This document shows positions 43,890 to 52,600 of a stretch of DNA of 64,000 nucleotides, piece by piece. Numbering within the stretch: position 1 is the stretch's first letter; each line of letters begins with the position of its first letter. The stretch covers positions 37,821 to 101,820 of the forward strand of contig CAJNDS010000631.1 of NCBI GenBank assembly GCA_905221605.1. Direction: 5' to 3'. Both the position numbers and the translations under genes were made by a program. This stretch comes from Symbiodinium natans. Taxonomy: Eukaryota > Sar > Dinophyceae > Suessiales > Symbiodiniaceae. The notes under the pieces are model-generated. The model was not told where the DNA came from. It did no database searches and worked only from the letters and a program-made list of their open reading frames with translations.

Positions 43890-46814
43890 GTGTGTGTGTG
43901 TGCGTGTGTGTATGCATACATATACATATGTACGAGCATGCACGCACAGATACATACATGTACGTATGCACATACATAATCCATGTGCGTATATACATAT
44001 AGAAGTATGTAAACTTGCTTAGGCACGCATCTCCCTCGCCCTCACCTGCAAGAGCCACCTCTGTAGAATCATACGAATTTTCGATGTATGGACAAGAGAA
44101 CAGAAACCAGTTTGTTTAAACCGAATCCTACCTGATGTGGACCCTTGCCTGAGATAGAACCCTAGCCAAGATTGAAGTAATCCCACTTGGCGGGGAAAGT
44201 TCTAGCTTCTGGTCGAGACAGAGCTTCAGAGGACAGAATTCTAGATGGGCAAACACAAGTGAGATATATCCTAATCGAGATGGAATGCTGGGATAGAGGC
44301 CTAATAGTGATAGATCCGTGAGGGAAGCTTGCAAAACACACGCAATTGCGAACTAACGCATTTACCGAGTCTGAATTGTCGAGCTGCTTCACGGCTCAAC
44401 AAGTGCGTTATGTAGACTCGAGGGAAGATCCGCGATTGGCAAGAGGATGTTTCTTCCATCTGTTCCATCATGCAAGCCGTCCTGAACGCTCGCTCAGTCT
44501 TTGGTACTCCCAGGCTTGCAACGTGCAGTTTTTGATGGGCAACTTGGCCATGAATGTTTTGCTGATCTGCTGTCTCATGTGTATCGATGGCTCCCTAAGC
44601 AGCTTTTCGTTCCTATTCCTTGGAGACGAGGATGCCGCCGAGCATGATCGAAACCTGTGTGGCCCCACGAGTTTACGTAGGGCTGTTGCATGCAAACAAG
44701 TTCCTTTGTGACATCAGTTGTAGAAGCGGGTGTGTCCGTGAGAAAGCCACCGCAGTCTTGCAGCTGCTGGTGCTTGCTTGCGTTCTTGCGTTGATTGGCC
44801 AGGTAGTTCGTGGTCTGGCCTGGAAGCTCCGCCACGAGTTCCAGGATGAAGCCAATGAAATGGACGTCCTCCTCGAGGATGTCGTGCTGGCAGTGCCGCA
44901 GCTACAGTGGTTTTGGGTTTTACATTGAACAGCCCATGCCGATGGAAGCGCCTCCTCACACACGTGGAGTGGGCCACCCTGAAATTGATCCGAGGTGGCT
45001 GCGAAGTGCGATGGTCCCTCGGAACTGCTGCGGAAGCGAGTCGCCCTGCTCAGTTTTTAGCAATCTTCCACCCAGCTCTTCGTCAGGTCCATTGGTAGAA
45101 TTCGTGCCCGCTGATGTGCAGTGATTCGACATGGCTTTGCGTAATCATGTTTCCAGAGGGTGGTATGCGTGCATCAAGGAGAACACTGTAAGCATTCGTT
45201 GTCATATGAAGTCAGGCCGAATGGAGAGAATTCAATTCATTAGTTCGCGGTACATGCAGGGAGCTGAGGCGCTGCAAGCTTGTCCAATGGTCTTGACAGT
45301 TTGTGTTTGGGCCATGCATGTCGTGTGAGTCATGAACCATATGGCAAGCGTTTGGGAGGCATCAGCAGATGCAGGCCTTGGAGCATCCCGGAGAACACGA
45401 AGCAGCTGATGGTATCAGTCATGGGATCAGCGGCATCAGTCACGGTTTCTCTGGCAATTTCGGTAAACTTACGAAGTCGATGAGCCGCTCGGGACTCGCA
45501 AGGGCGATGAGCCACACTCGAATTTTCAAGATGGCCGTGAAGTTGGAGCATTCAGTCGAGTCGGGTGCCCAGCTGGAGGGAATTGATCCCGAGCCTTGCC
45601 TTGATCAAGCTTCAAGTCACAGTCAACTCCAGCTTTTGAGGGGTATGCGCAGCCTTGGCCCGCGTTCTGCGATGGTTTTTCGCCTTGGCCCAGGAATCCT
45701 TGAATTTTGGGCTTTTCACTTCATACCCGAGACCTGGAAGGCTCTTCTTTCAATGTGTCCCTGTTTTCTGGGTGACGCTGATTGGTATGCATCTCATCTG
45801 CACTTTGCTCTTTACCTTTTTTTGGGGGCAGTATCTTCGGGAATAATAATCACAATAATATAACGAGAACAAGAACAATAACAATGATAATGATAATAAT
45901 AGTAAGAAGTTTACCAAGGTGGCCAGAGCTCCTCTCCAGCTTCCTACAGATGATCCGGTGCCGTGCGATACCGGAGGATGATCCGTCCACAGGCCTGCAG
46001 ATCATGAAGCAGCGCTTGCGCTCGCACCCCGAAGTGGTCTGTTGGGGCCCCGACCACTTCCTCCTGGCCTTGATTGCCTGCATTGGGCTCGGCGTGTGGT
46101 GCCTGGGTGTGCCTGTGATGCTATTCATCCGCATCTACTGCTTGTATGACCGGCAGAGCCCGGAGAACTACCGAAAGTATGGATACTTCATTCAGGGCTT
46201 CGAGCCCGGCTATTGGTGCCGATCTGAGTCGTTTCAGGGTTTGAGGGCAAGCAGTCCTGGCATGCATAACGCAGGCTTTGATGCTCCAGCACAGCATGTC
46301 TGCTTGTCCATCACCTAGGTGGTGGGACATCATTGTCAAGCGAGTGGACATCGGAATCATGAACATCATCACCTACACAAACCTTGCAAACGACGAGAAA
46401 GCGAAGTTATTGATTTTCCCTTTTTGGTCGGGCGTGCAGTTGACGCTTTGCGCATGGTGCAGGCCCTTCACGAACAGCCAGGCTGAAATCCTCGATTTTT
46501 TGGAAATGTGCCTCTTGAGTTTCCGATTCATCCTTTTCAGCATGGTGGCAGTGATGCTGATCTTCAACCCGTCGCCGGAGATGACCTGGGTTTTGGCAGG
46601 TTTTCTGGCCTTCCTCCTAGCTGTGGTCTGTGGCTATTTTGCGCTGCATGTTGCCGCCCAATTTCTGCGGACGGCAGGAAAGGAAGAGGACAGTGACGAA
46701 GAAGAGGAGCAGCGGCAAGTCGGCTTGTCTCCCACAACTCCCACGTCAACCAGAAGGAGACGCAAACAAAGTTGCATCATGCGCGTCGTAGGCTGGGATG
46801 AGCCGTGCTTATGA
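31571..46814 (+). CDS. Gene A2: giant cysteine-rich multi-pass membrane protein, CRMP-like
   Basis: Full-length paralogue of A1. Exons: 31571 to about 31677, about 31740-37468, 37576-37685, 37783-38184, 38257-38316, 38427-38531, 38605-38669, 38874-38971, 39049-39149, 39283-39375, 39496-39956, 40125-40261, 40374-40391, 40459 to about 40552, about 40690-40822, 41139-41272, 41363 to about 41430, 41690 to about 41935, unresolved exons between 41935 and 45694, then 45694-45776, 45919-46215 and 46319-46814. Phases are consistent wherever both ends are set. Product: signal peptide, about 14 N-terminal ephrin-receptor-like Cys repeats, eight CWC modules, more Cys repeats, then a multi-helix membrane domain and a short charged tail. 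Probably at the cell surface or in the secretory pathway (inference). CRMP-like by layout. Confidence 0.85.
31740..37468 (+). CDS. Gene A2 main ectodomain exon
   Basis: About 1,909 codons. It starts with some 14 tandem ephrin-receptor-like repeats of 40-50 residues (CPAGRYANTQG, CPAGRYSDTLA, CPGGRYSDTPG types; residues about 1-430). These are followed by CWC modules 1-4 (LCWCGG, LCWCSS, MCWCRP, LCWCSS), a second Cys-repeat block with a Cys-poor segment, and modules 5-8 (LCWCAN, LCWCAS, LCFCRP, ICWCPA). Module 1 has a short GGYGGYGG insert where A1 has its long arrays. The exon ends at 37468 in phase 1 with a GT donor. Start base is 31740 or 31745, depending on the first-intron choice. Confidence 0.88.
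37474..37533. repeat. 9-base tandem repeat in an A2 intron
   Basis: About six copies of GTAGAGTGA fill roughly half of the 107-base intron 37469-37575. Each copy carries a GT dinucleotide near the true donor, so cryptic donors are possible. The homologous A1 intron (5858-6249) lacks it and instead has a G run. Confidence 0.9.
37576..40261 (+). CDS. Gene A2 middle exons: Cys repeats and linker
   Basis: Exons 37576-37685 (CTRGYYCAGG), 37783-38184 (CDAGYEL and a Ser/Asn-rich linker ending VPAVTFNMTMSQLPAD), 38257-38316 (TFVATLSASTRADPNAIQI), 38427-38531 (VIVVITIKQRTSEEAA), 38605-38669 (LLSKEIGSAVESHPSFDFS), 38874-38971 (KCPARRSVPPG), 39049-39149 (VPVLSESDCECSPGYG), 39283-39375 (CTRCPDLMSTLATGA), 39496-39956 (GLYGDASGECAVC to HAQPIA) and 40125-40261 (VGFYQTGETSAVACDV to ESCHG). 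All starts follow AG|G. Donors are GT, GC or GA. The linker with FNMTMSQLPAD and VITIKQR resembles beta-alpha segments found between Cys blocks in algal surface proteins (inference). Confidence 0.82.
38755..38832. mobile_element. MITE-like element copy 2 (partial), inside an A2 intron
   Basis: Starts TTGGGATGTTCCCCCTTATA, continues CTAACAGTCTTTAATAGGG and ends CTATTATAATCCCTATCG. It shares its left end with 21842-21915 and 56629-56730. It lies in the intron 38670-38873. The homologous A1 intron lacks it, so it inserted after the duplication. Confidence 0.78.
40374..40391 (+). CDS. Gene A2 18-base microexon
   Basis: Between AG|G at 40373/40374 and a GC donor at 40392. It adds NNCSE with split Gly codons on both sides, joining ESCHG to STGLLCGECPDGW in frame. 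The phase chain (2 to 1, 1 to 1, 1 on) closes only if this piece is included or an equivalent one exists. A partner in A1 was not found. Confidence 0.5.
40459..41430 (+). CDS. Gene A2 membrane-proximal exons with first membrane helix
   Basis: 40459 to about 40552 encodes STGLLCGECPDGWARDDYP. About 40690-40822 encodes the helix VLNFAVAVMAATAAV and KLHTSMI, ending at a GT donor where A1 has GC. 41139-41272 encodes SVLTQFDLGSVGGFGWSEKQ and a short Cys loop, ending at a GC donor. 41363 to about 41430 encodes FPWPEEVTRAMDGVFELM. Each piece aligns with A1. The start of the helix exon and the end of the last exon are approximate. Confidence 0.75.
41690..41935 (+). CDS. Gene A2 exon with second membrane helix
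   Basis: AG|G acceptor aligned with 13522. Encodes LYHVSSPLLAMLGVFLICAA plus VVYMLIP, then a basic helix-like segment (KTRKRQTAVKALERAMEKH) and GLTWQDVEDM. Same layout as A1. The 3' end is set only approximately by the loss of similarity. Confidence 0.74.
42641..42695. repeat. G-rich homopolymer tract
   Basis: Runs of up to about 20 G broken by AGC and AA. Potential to form quadruplex structures; exact lengths may be unreliable. Confidence 0.8.
42953..42988. repeat. Interstitial telomere-type repeat (TTTAGGG)n
   Basis: About five TTTAGGG units within the A2 intronic region, in the opposite orientation to the array at 27497-27602. Confidence 0.93.
43712..43990. repeat. TA, GT and GTAT microsatellites
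   Basis: Alternating (TA)n, (GTAT)n, (GT)n and (AATA)n tracts. Long Tyr/Ile/Thr-type frames across it on both strands are artefacts of the repeats. Confidence 0.88.
44755..44930 (+). CDS. Candidate A2 membrane exon, uncertain
   Basis: Follows an AG (CCACCGCAG) and encodes a hydrophobic helix LLVLACVLALIGQVV, then KLRHEFQDEANEMDVLLEDV. Position and character fit a missing membrane-domain exon. No A1 counterpart was recognised, so support is weak. Confidence 0.3.
45694..45776 (+). CDS. Gene A2 exon before the membrane bundle
   Basis: 83 bases, AG|G acceptor and GC donor, both matching A1 22475-22557. Encodes FGLFTSYPRPGRLFF then QCVPVFWV. Confidence 0.85.
45919..46215 (+). CDS. Gene A2 membrane bundle exon, first part
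   Basis: Starts AG|G with WPELLSSFLQMIRC. Contains the helix LIACIGLGVWCLGVPVMLFI and ends in YGYFIQGFEPGYW at a GT donor. In A1 the same sequence reads on without an intron. Confidence 0.87.
46216..46318 (+). other. 103-base intron present in A2 but not A1
   Basis: GTGCCG at the donor and CACCTAG at the acceptor. Splicing restores GYWWWDIIVKR, aligned with uninterrupted GFWYWDIIVKR in A1. The bases GGTG occur at both ends (46215-46218 and 46318-46321), as expected for a target-site duplication. Confidence 0.85.
46319..46814 (+). CDS. Gene A2 last exon: membrane bundle and tail
   Basis: Encodes WWDIIVKRVDIGIMNIITYT, then helices in LLIFPFWSGVQLTLCAW, CLLSFRFILFSMVAVMLIF and VLAGFLAFLLAVVCGYFALH. 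The tail has an acidic run (EEDSDEEEEQ), basic TRRRRKQ and ends MRVVGWDEPCL. Very close to A1 through the helices; the tails differ in length and sequence. Confidence 0.88.
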
Positions 46815-46861
46815 GCCTGGCCCGGGTAGTGACAAGAGGGGCCCAGGCATGTAAGGTTGCA

Positions 46862-47515
46862 ATCGTATTATTCTTCTTCTTCTTACTCTCCTTATTCTTA
46901 TTATCATTGTATTATTATTATTGTTATTATTATTCTTAATTTTTATGATGATGATTATTATTATCATTGTTAGTAAAGGTTTAGTTCGGAATGTCTGCCG
47001 GGCCCTGAAGGCGGCATAAAGCGATCGGTCTTGCGAACTGCTACATTCTTCCTGCAAGAGTCCGAAGATGAGAAGTACGTTGTTGCGTGGCGTGGCAGCA
47101 ACAAGCTCTCCAGTGTCTGAGCGCTTCGAGTTGATACAGACAACCGTCGACCCGGCTCCCAGATAAACACAAATGGAGATATAAATAAATAGATAACTAT
47201 AAGAAATGTGAAAACACATAAATACATATGTATGTATATATATATACACATATATATGTATATATACATATACAGATATATATATATGTATATGCATATT
47301 TATATTTATATATACATATACATATATATAGACATATTTATGTTTATATTTACTTTATATTTATATTTATAGCGATACTTGTATTTTATTTGCATTTGTA
47401 TTTGTATTTGCATGTGTATTTGTATTTGTATTTGTATGTGTATTTGTATTTGTATTTATATTTATATTTGTATTTATTCTTATATTCATATATTATTTTT
47501 TATATGTATACTTAA
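46862..47515. repeat. AT-rich microsatellite block 3' of A2
   Basis: TTATTC/TTATTA-type repeats at 46862-46975, (TA)n with GTATA variants at 47226-47335, and (TATTTG)n or TATTTA at 47335-47510. A non-repetitive insert at 46980-47165 has no recognised coding content. Confidence 0.85.
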
Positions 47516-47954
47516 ATTTATTGCGGTATGTATGATACCCTCACGCACTAGAGGGTCTAGCGTCCAGGAACTAGCAGGGTCTGAAATCCATGCTTTCGGA
47601 CATGAGGCTCTCAACGCCAGGAGGGCTCCTAATGTAGGTTGTGTCTTTTTTTAAAATAGATTTTTTGTTTTCGATGTTTTATATTTTATTTATTTATTTT
47701 TGATTTTTTTTTTGGGGGGGGGGGGCGGGGTTAGGAAAACCTGTATTTTCTCCGAGGAAAACCTCTCTGTTTAACTATTTTTCCGCCACGTTTGCGAACT
47801 TCATGCTCAGAGAGAACTTGCATTAAAAGAAAAACATCAGAATGCTTTCAAAACCCGTTTTTCCCAGGGAAAACCAAGGAATTTGCCAAACTAATGCGAA
47901 CCCCAGGAAAATTAGTAGGAATCTTATAGCAAGACACGGGCAAGAGAGTTTTTC

Positions 47955-47989
<35 letters not shown>

Positions 47990-48120
47990 TAATAGGTGGA
48001 TGGGGGGGGGTTACCCCCCGCGGCACCTATTTGGAATAGGTGGGGCGCCTATTTGGGGAAGGGTGGGGGACCCTACAAAAAATAGGTGGGGGTTTAGGGT
48101 TTAGGGTTTGATCGGATGTC
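47516..48120. repeat. Dispersed-repeat debris, C/G runs and short telomere-type repeat
   Basis: Contains a copy of the GGAAAACCTGTATTTTC repeat (47736-47772) and a stretch like 29.4 kb (GAACTTGCATTAAAAG, 47815-47835). A run of about 28 C lies at 47959-47987, followed by G runs and palindromic AATAGGTGG units (47985-48090). Three TTTAGGG units lie at 48091-48110. No gene seen. Confidence 0.75.
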
Positions 48121-48982
48121 AGTTGTGTGCCCGACGGTTCCTTCTCCTGAAAGTCGCTTGATGGCCACTGGCTTTAGTCTTTTGGTTTGGGTCGGTCGCT
48201 TTGATGTGGTGCTCGATTCTGCAAACCGGCGGTCTAACTTACAATCCGCTGATCTTATCAATCTCCGACGCTCTCGACGAGAGAACACGTGGCGACAATT
48301 CGATTAATCCGCAGTGGCTTCTTACGTCACGGGTCGATGTTGCGCATATGCATTGGGCCTGGCACTTCGCCGACTGTCGCAATGCTCCGCCGTTGTTTTG
48401 CCCGATGCTGTGCCCCCCAAGCGCCAGGCATGGAATTCTCATCTGACGCGTGACGGCTCCCCTGGTCGCTGGCTCGCAATTGCCTGGTGAGGGGTTTGGA
48501 TTGCAGCTCGCTGACTGCAGAAACGCTCGTGAGTTCTGCCCTGTGCCCGTGCTTCCTCCTCCTCGAGAAACTATTTTAAGCCTTTTCTGCTTTCTCGGTC
48601 CTTTGGTGGATTCTGGCGGTGTGCCGCTAAGCTTGCAGTTGCCCAATATGGGGGGTTTACATATTAGGGGTACCTTATTGGGGTCCTGATTATTTTAAGG
48701 GGATCCGATTGTTTGGGGTCTAGATTGGGGATCCCCTATTTTCGTACAACTCCCATATCCGAATCCACGGGCAAAACTTTTTTTTGGGATGGCATTGGCG
48801 TTTTTTATTGGTGCTGGATGCCTCTCGTGGCTAGCTCCCAAGCGCAAGCCATGTCTTTGGGGTCTAGCGACTCTTGCTCAGCACAAAACGGCAGCCGGAA
48901 GCACCCCGAAACGAAGGCGCATCCGAGGTCGGAGCCGAACTGCAACAGCGGTCCCTGGGTTGACCGTTCTGTTCTGACGGGC

Positions 48983-48984
<2 letters not shown>
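48121..48984. other. Spacer, no gene seen
   Basis: Mixed-composition sequence with two copies of a unit around CTGACTGCAGAAACGCTCGTG and CCGACTGTCGCAATGCTCCG (about 48370 and 48510), each followed by TTTTGCCCG/TTCTGCCCTGTGCCCGTGC-like text. This suggests an old duplication of about 140 bases. No supported frame. Confidence 0.4.
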
Positions 48985-49041
<57 letters not shown>

Positions 49042-49105
49042 TGTGTTTTTGTGTTTTTGTGTTTTTGTGTTTTTGTGTTTGTGTTTGTGTTTGTGTTTGC
49101 GTGTG
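48985..49105. repeat. (GT)n and (GTTTTT)n microsatellite
   Basis: (GT)n from 48985 to 49038, then GTGTTTTT units and (GTGTTT)n to about 49100. Confidence 0.93.
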
Positions 49106-49659
49106 TTCTCCATTTCGCTCTTAAGATCGCTTCGGATCTGCATAGATGTGCCGCGCGCGCGCGCCCGCGCTGCAGACCTCCCGTTCGCGTGTTTGTGTTG
49201 ACTTCGTAGACTTTCAAGGGTTGCTACGTGTTCGCCTCTGCGCCGCTGAACCCAGCCTTGGAGGGACAATGCCAGAAGTCGCTCCGTGCTTCGGGCGTAT
49301 GTCAGGTGGTCCATCCGCAAACCCCACGTGGAGTTGGTCAGTCTGGCACCAAAGCAAGAGGCCTCGAAGGGTCTTCGCTCAAGAATAGTTCCTCAGCAGC
49401 ATTCTGGGTGGAAGCGACGGCGGTTTTGACGTTTCGTTGTGTTGTTGTTTTTTTTCGTTGTGTGCTTGTCACCGCTGCTGCCTTCTCGCACAGAGTCTTG
49501 CAAGCGCGTTGTCGTGTCTGAGGTCGCGTCTGCAAAGGCAGCTCGAGCTGCGGTGCTGCGGTTTGGGTCCGGCGTCCAGCGACAAGTCATCGTCAAGGCA
49601 CCATTTTCTCTTGATCGCTTGCTTTCATTTGCTTTACCGAATACTTCTGAACACCCCCT

Positions 49660-50155
49660 GCAACGGATGAATGCACGGATGAATACAGTGTATACACACT
49701 GGCAGGCTTTATCCGAGTTTTCGTCCATGTGGCTGGATGAGTTCGACCAGACCTACTTGCCAGCAGATGCTGTCCAGATCGTCTGTGCTCTTTCAACCAC
49801 AGCTACAAGGGTGCCACCGAAGACTCCTAAAGATAGGATTTACAAGAAGTGGAAACAAGAGGTTGAGTCCATGTTGGAATATACCTCGGACCTGGAACAC
49901 CTATTCTATGTGGGCCCTGACGACATATTGGAAGTCACACAACGTCTGGGCAAGATCGGCGCAACAGAAGGCGTTCGCCTGGCAGCTTGCCGGCTTTGTG
50001 TTGTGTGAAATAGATTTTTAGAATCAGCTGATGGCCCGCTGAGCTTAAACTGCTGCATGTCGCTTGAAGTCGTCCACGTCGCGCAAGGTAGAAGAGGTAC
50101 AACGTATCCTGCATGACAAGAAGCTGAAAGATCCGGCAGCCCAACCCCAACCCAT
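49660..50155 (+). CDS. Gene B2: unrecognised small gene, paralogue of B1
   Basis: Main exon from 49706 (AG|G after CTGGCAG) to about 49970, encoding ALSEFSSMWLDEFDQTYLPAD, PPKTPKDRIYKKWKQEV and PDDILEVTQRLGKIGATE. Second exon from 50088 (AG|G), encoding VEEVQRILHDKKLKDPA. Both acceptors align with B1. The frame is open upstream to 49439, so an in-frame ATG at 49668 or an unseen first exon could provide the start. A further possible exon at about 50290-50395 reads LRNVWNQMSVQCPEVALWRL. No function can be assigned. Confidence 0.58.
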
Positions 50156-50595
50156 GCTGAAGGTGCGGATGAGACAGGGTGCAGATTCTGCTTTGTCGTG
50201 TCTTTGTAGCCATGCGTCGCCCGTCAGCCGTATCATGCTGGCAAGGACAGCAAGGGTCATGGAGAAATCGAAGGACTGGCCACCCACAGCTGCATCCGTG
50301 ACTGCGTCTGCGTGTTGCGGAACGTGTGGAACCAGATGTCGGTGCAATGCCCGGAGGTGGCTCTATGGAGGCTCTTGGAGGCATCCCTGACGAACAGGCC
50401 GCGAACTCGTTGTTAGTTACTTTCGTGTTTCTCTCGCGCTGAAAGAACCTGTCCAGGAGATCATCGGGTCAAATGAAGCTGGAGCCTCGGAGGGCTCTCA
50501 GAGGCATCCAGCTGGTCCATGTGCCACAACACAAGGTCCAAATGGTTGCCGTCAGAGACCAGGCGGGAGAGTCCGAATTTGTCCTCGGAGAAGCC

Positions 50596-50704
50596 CCCCA
50601 GAGAGCCCAAGACCCCTTAATTAAGGAATATAATTGTAAATTCTAACGGCCTTATCTTGATTATTGGTATATTCCTTAATTGAGGGATATTGGGCTGTCT
50701 GGGC
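50596..50704. mobile_element. Inverted-repeat element, MITE-like
   Basis: Left arm 50596-50632 (CCCCAGAGAGCCCAAGACC, CCTTAATTAAGGAATATA) is the near-complement of right arm 50668-50704 (TATATTCCTTAATTGAGGG, ATATTGGGCTGTCTGGGC-like). The AT-rich loop is about 35 bases. Different sequence from the other two inverted-repeat families in the window. Confidence 0.78.
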
Positions 50705-51345
50705 CGATGCCTTGCTTGTATCTAGCACGGAGTGAAGCTGCGCCCGATCTACGTCCCGAGGCGGTACAAACCACTGCCACGGCTATCAAGCGCCCGAATG
50801 GTGGGCTCCATGCTGTGGCCGAGGTCCCCGCAGGACGCCGTCTGCCATGGGAGGAATAGGGCAGCAGTCGCCGTAGTAGAATTATCGGACAGCCGCACAG
50901 AAGCCTTCAGACACAAGAGCAAGCATAGGACAGCCCTCGCCACAAACACGCAGATAAAGAGAGATGTGGACTTCTAGTCTGGGATCGATTGCCGTGGACT
51001 GGCATGCCAGAGTGTGGCTGCATGTAAAGTGAGCGGCCCGCATGAAGCCGTGCTGTAATTGCTTGTTGCAACTCTTGAATGCAAGTACTGAGAACGCTTG
51101 CCTGGGGCCGCTGAGTTTCCATGGGGAAGCCCAGATGAATTTTCTTGTGCAGGAGATGAACGGCGACAACCTCTTGCCGACAGCTCTGCCACTTGCGAAA
51201 GGATAAGGAGTTGAATGTAATCCCTGCTGAGCTGCCATATCTCTGTCATAGCCGCGCGGGTGCTTGCAGCTCTTTCAGCAACCTCTTTGCCAGGGGTTCT
51301 CCAGGTTGCTCTTTCGTTTTGTCCATCCAGTCTGTCACTATCCAG
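50705..51345. other. Spacer, no confident gene
   Basis: Frames are open in short pieces on both strands (for example 50732-50977 on + and a long minus frame across 50974-51936), but none shows homology, splice signals or biased composition. Confidence 0.35.
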
Positions 51346-52204
51346 GTGGGGCCAACGACCGCAGCCTCCATGTCGACAGGCGTGCCGAATGAAGGCATGG
51401 CCATGGCTTTTCAAGAGCTCAAGAGACCCGACTTTGTAGCTGGTTACTGGGAGAGTATAACGGTAAGCAGAACTGGGGAGCCTCGGCAACCCCAGAAGAG
51501 TCTGAGAACATGTGCTGACGGTCGCTTCATTGGTTGCACTCGCCAGGAGAACAAGAACCCACGGCGCCAGCCCAAAAGATAGACTCTTGTCAAGAAGCGA
51601 TGCAAGTTTGAATTGGTTTGTGGTCAAATCGGGTTGAATCTCCTCTGGACCCTGGAACTCTTGCAGACGGCTGCAATGGATGTCAGCTCGCTTATGGTGC
51701 AGGTTTAGGTTGCCCTTGCGACATGTGCCAAGTCTTTGCCTGATGAGTTCCTTGATTCGCAAAGGTAGTTGCCGACCTGCCGTCGCCCTCGAACCTGCCG
51801 CAGGCCTGTGCATGCCAGATATCTCAAAGAAGGCATGTGGCTGCCTGATCCAGGTGGTGTCTCCGAGAAGTTCCAGCGCAGTGGCCAGTGCGCCTCGAAA
51901 GGTGGTACGTGCACCGCGGGGTGCCTTGCCGTCCAAGCCAGCATCTGCCCAAGCGAATCTGCCCGTATATGCGGGTGCCTCGCCATCCTCATCTCCGACG
52001 TCTGCCCAAGCAAAGCCGGCTGCGGCAGCGAGCCCGAAGTCGGCAGCGAGCCCGAAGCCGGCAGCGAAAGCTGCGGCGAAAGTTGCGGCTGCAGCTCGCC
52101 CACCACCACGGCCAGTCGCTGCGAAGTCACTACTGGCACTTTTGCTGAGTTGGCAGTCGTGTCTTCTTGTCTTCCTTGTCCTGTGGTGCGGCTTCAGCTG
52201 CTAG
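51346..52204 (+). CDS. Possible gene with Ala/Pro/Lys-rich segment
   Basis: Two candidate exons. 51346-51462 lies between CACTATCCAG and a GTAAGC donor, reading VGPTTAASMSTGVPNEGMAM and then AFQELKRPDFVAGYWESIT. 51854 to about 52130 follows GATCCAG and reads VVSPRSSSAVASAPRK, then a low-complexity SPKSAASPKPAAKAAAK-type tract. The second has the composition of a disordered, histone-H1-like or linker region. These could be 3' exons of B2 or a separate gene. No domain recognised. Confidence 0.35.
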
Positions 52205-52600
52205 CTCCTAAAAACGGCAGGGGGCTGATGATGGAGCAGTGGGGAACCGGCGGTGCTTGCTTCCTTCAGTAGCCCGAGCTTTCCGCAAGCGCTTGACCTT
52301 GCCAAATTCTTCCTGGCTCTTCAGGCAAGTACACGCGGTGGTGCTTCAGCAGCTGCTGGCCCTGCTCGCCCTGCACCTTGAGATGCATAGGCGATAGCAG
52401 TTGATGCAGAGCTTCGTGCAAGCAGCTTAGTAAGCCACACAAGGTGACATAGAACCCGCAGCCATGAGGATGGCCTGCTGCAACCTGTTGTAATAGAATC
52501 TAATAGACCGAGCCACAGCTCGATTTCTCCCCACTGTTGCGAAAGGCACAAGCCCATGGGTGGAGCATGCATGGCATCCGTCGGGCTCGAAATTCAGATA
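52205..52600. other. Spacer, no gene seen
   Basis: Non-repetitive stretch ahead of the CTGT microsatellite with no supported frame. Confidence 0.35.

Larger units (their letters stand above)
41936..45693. other. Long A2 intronic region with unresolved exons
   Basis: One or more membrane-domain exons must lie here. The best candidates are a frame at about 44755-44930 (LLVLACVLALIGQVV, listed separately) and a short frame at 45131-45190 ending before GTAAGC. Also present are a G-rich run at 42641-42695, telomere-type repeats at 42953-42988, and TA, GT and CATG microsatellites at 43712-43990. Nothing else convincing was seen. Confidence 0.5.

Noticed and set aside
50974-51936. 320-codon minus-strand frame
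   Set aside because: No recognisable motif, atypical residue use, and it lies antisense to better-supported + strand exon candidates at 51346-51462 and 51854 onward.
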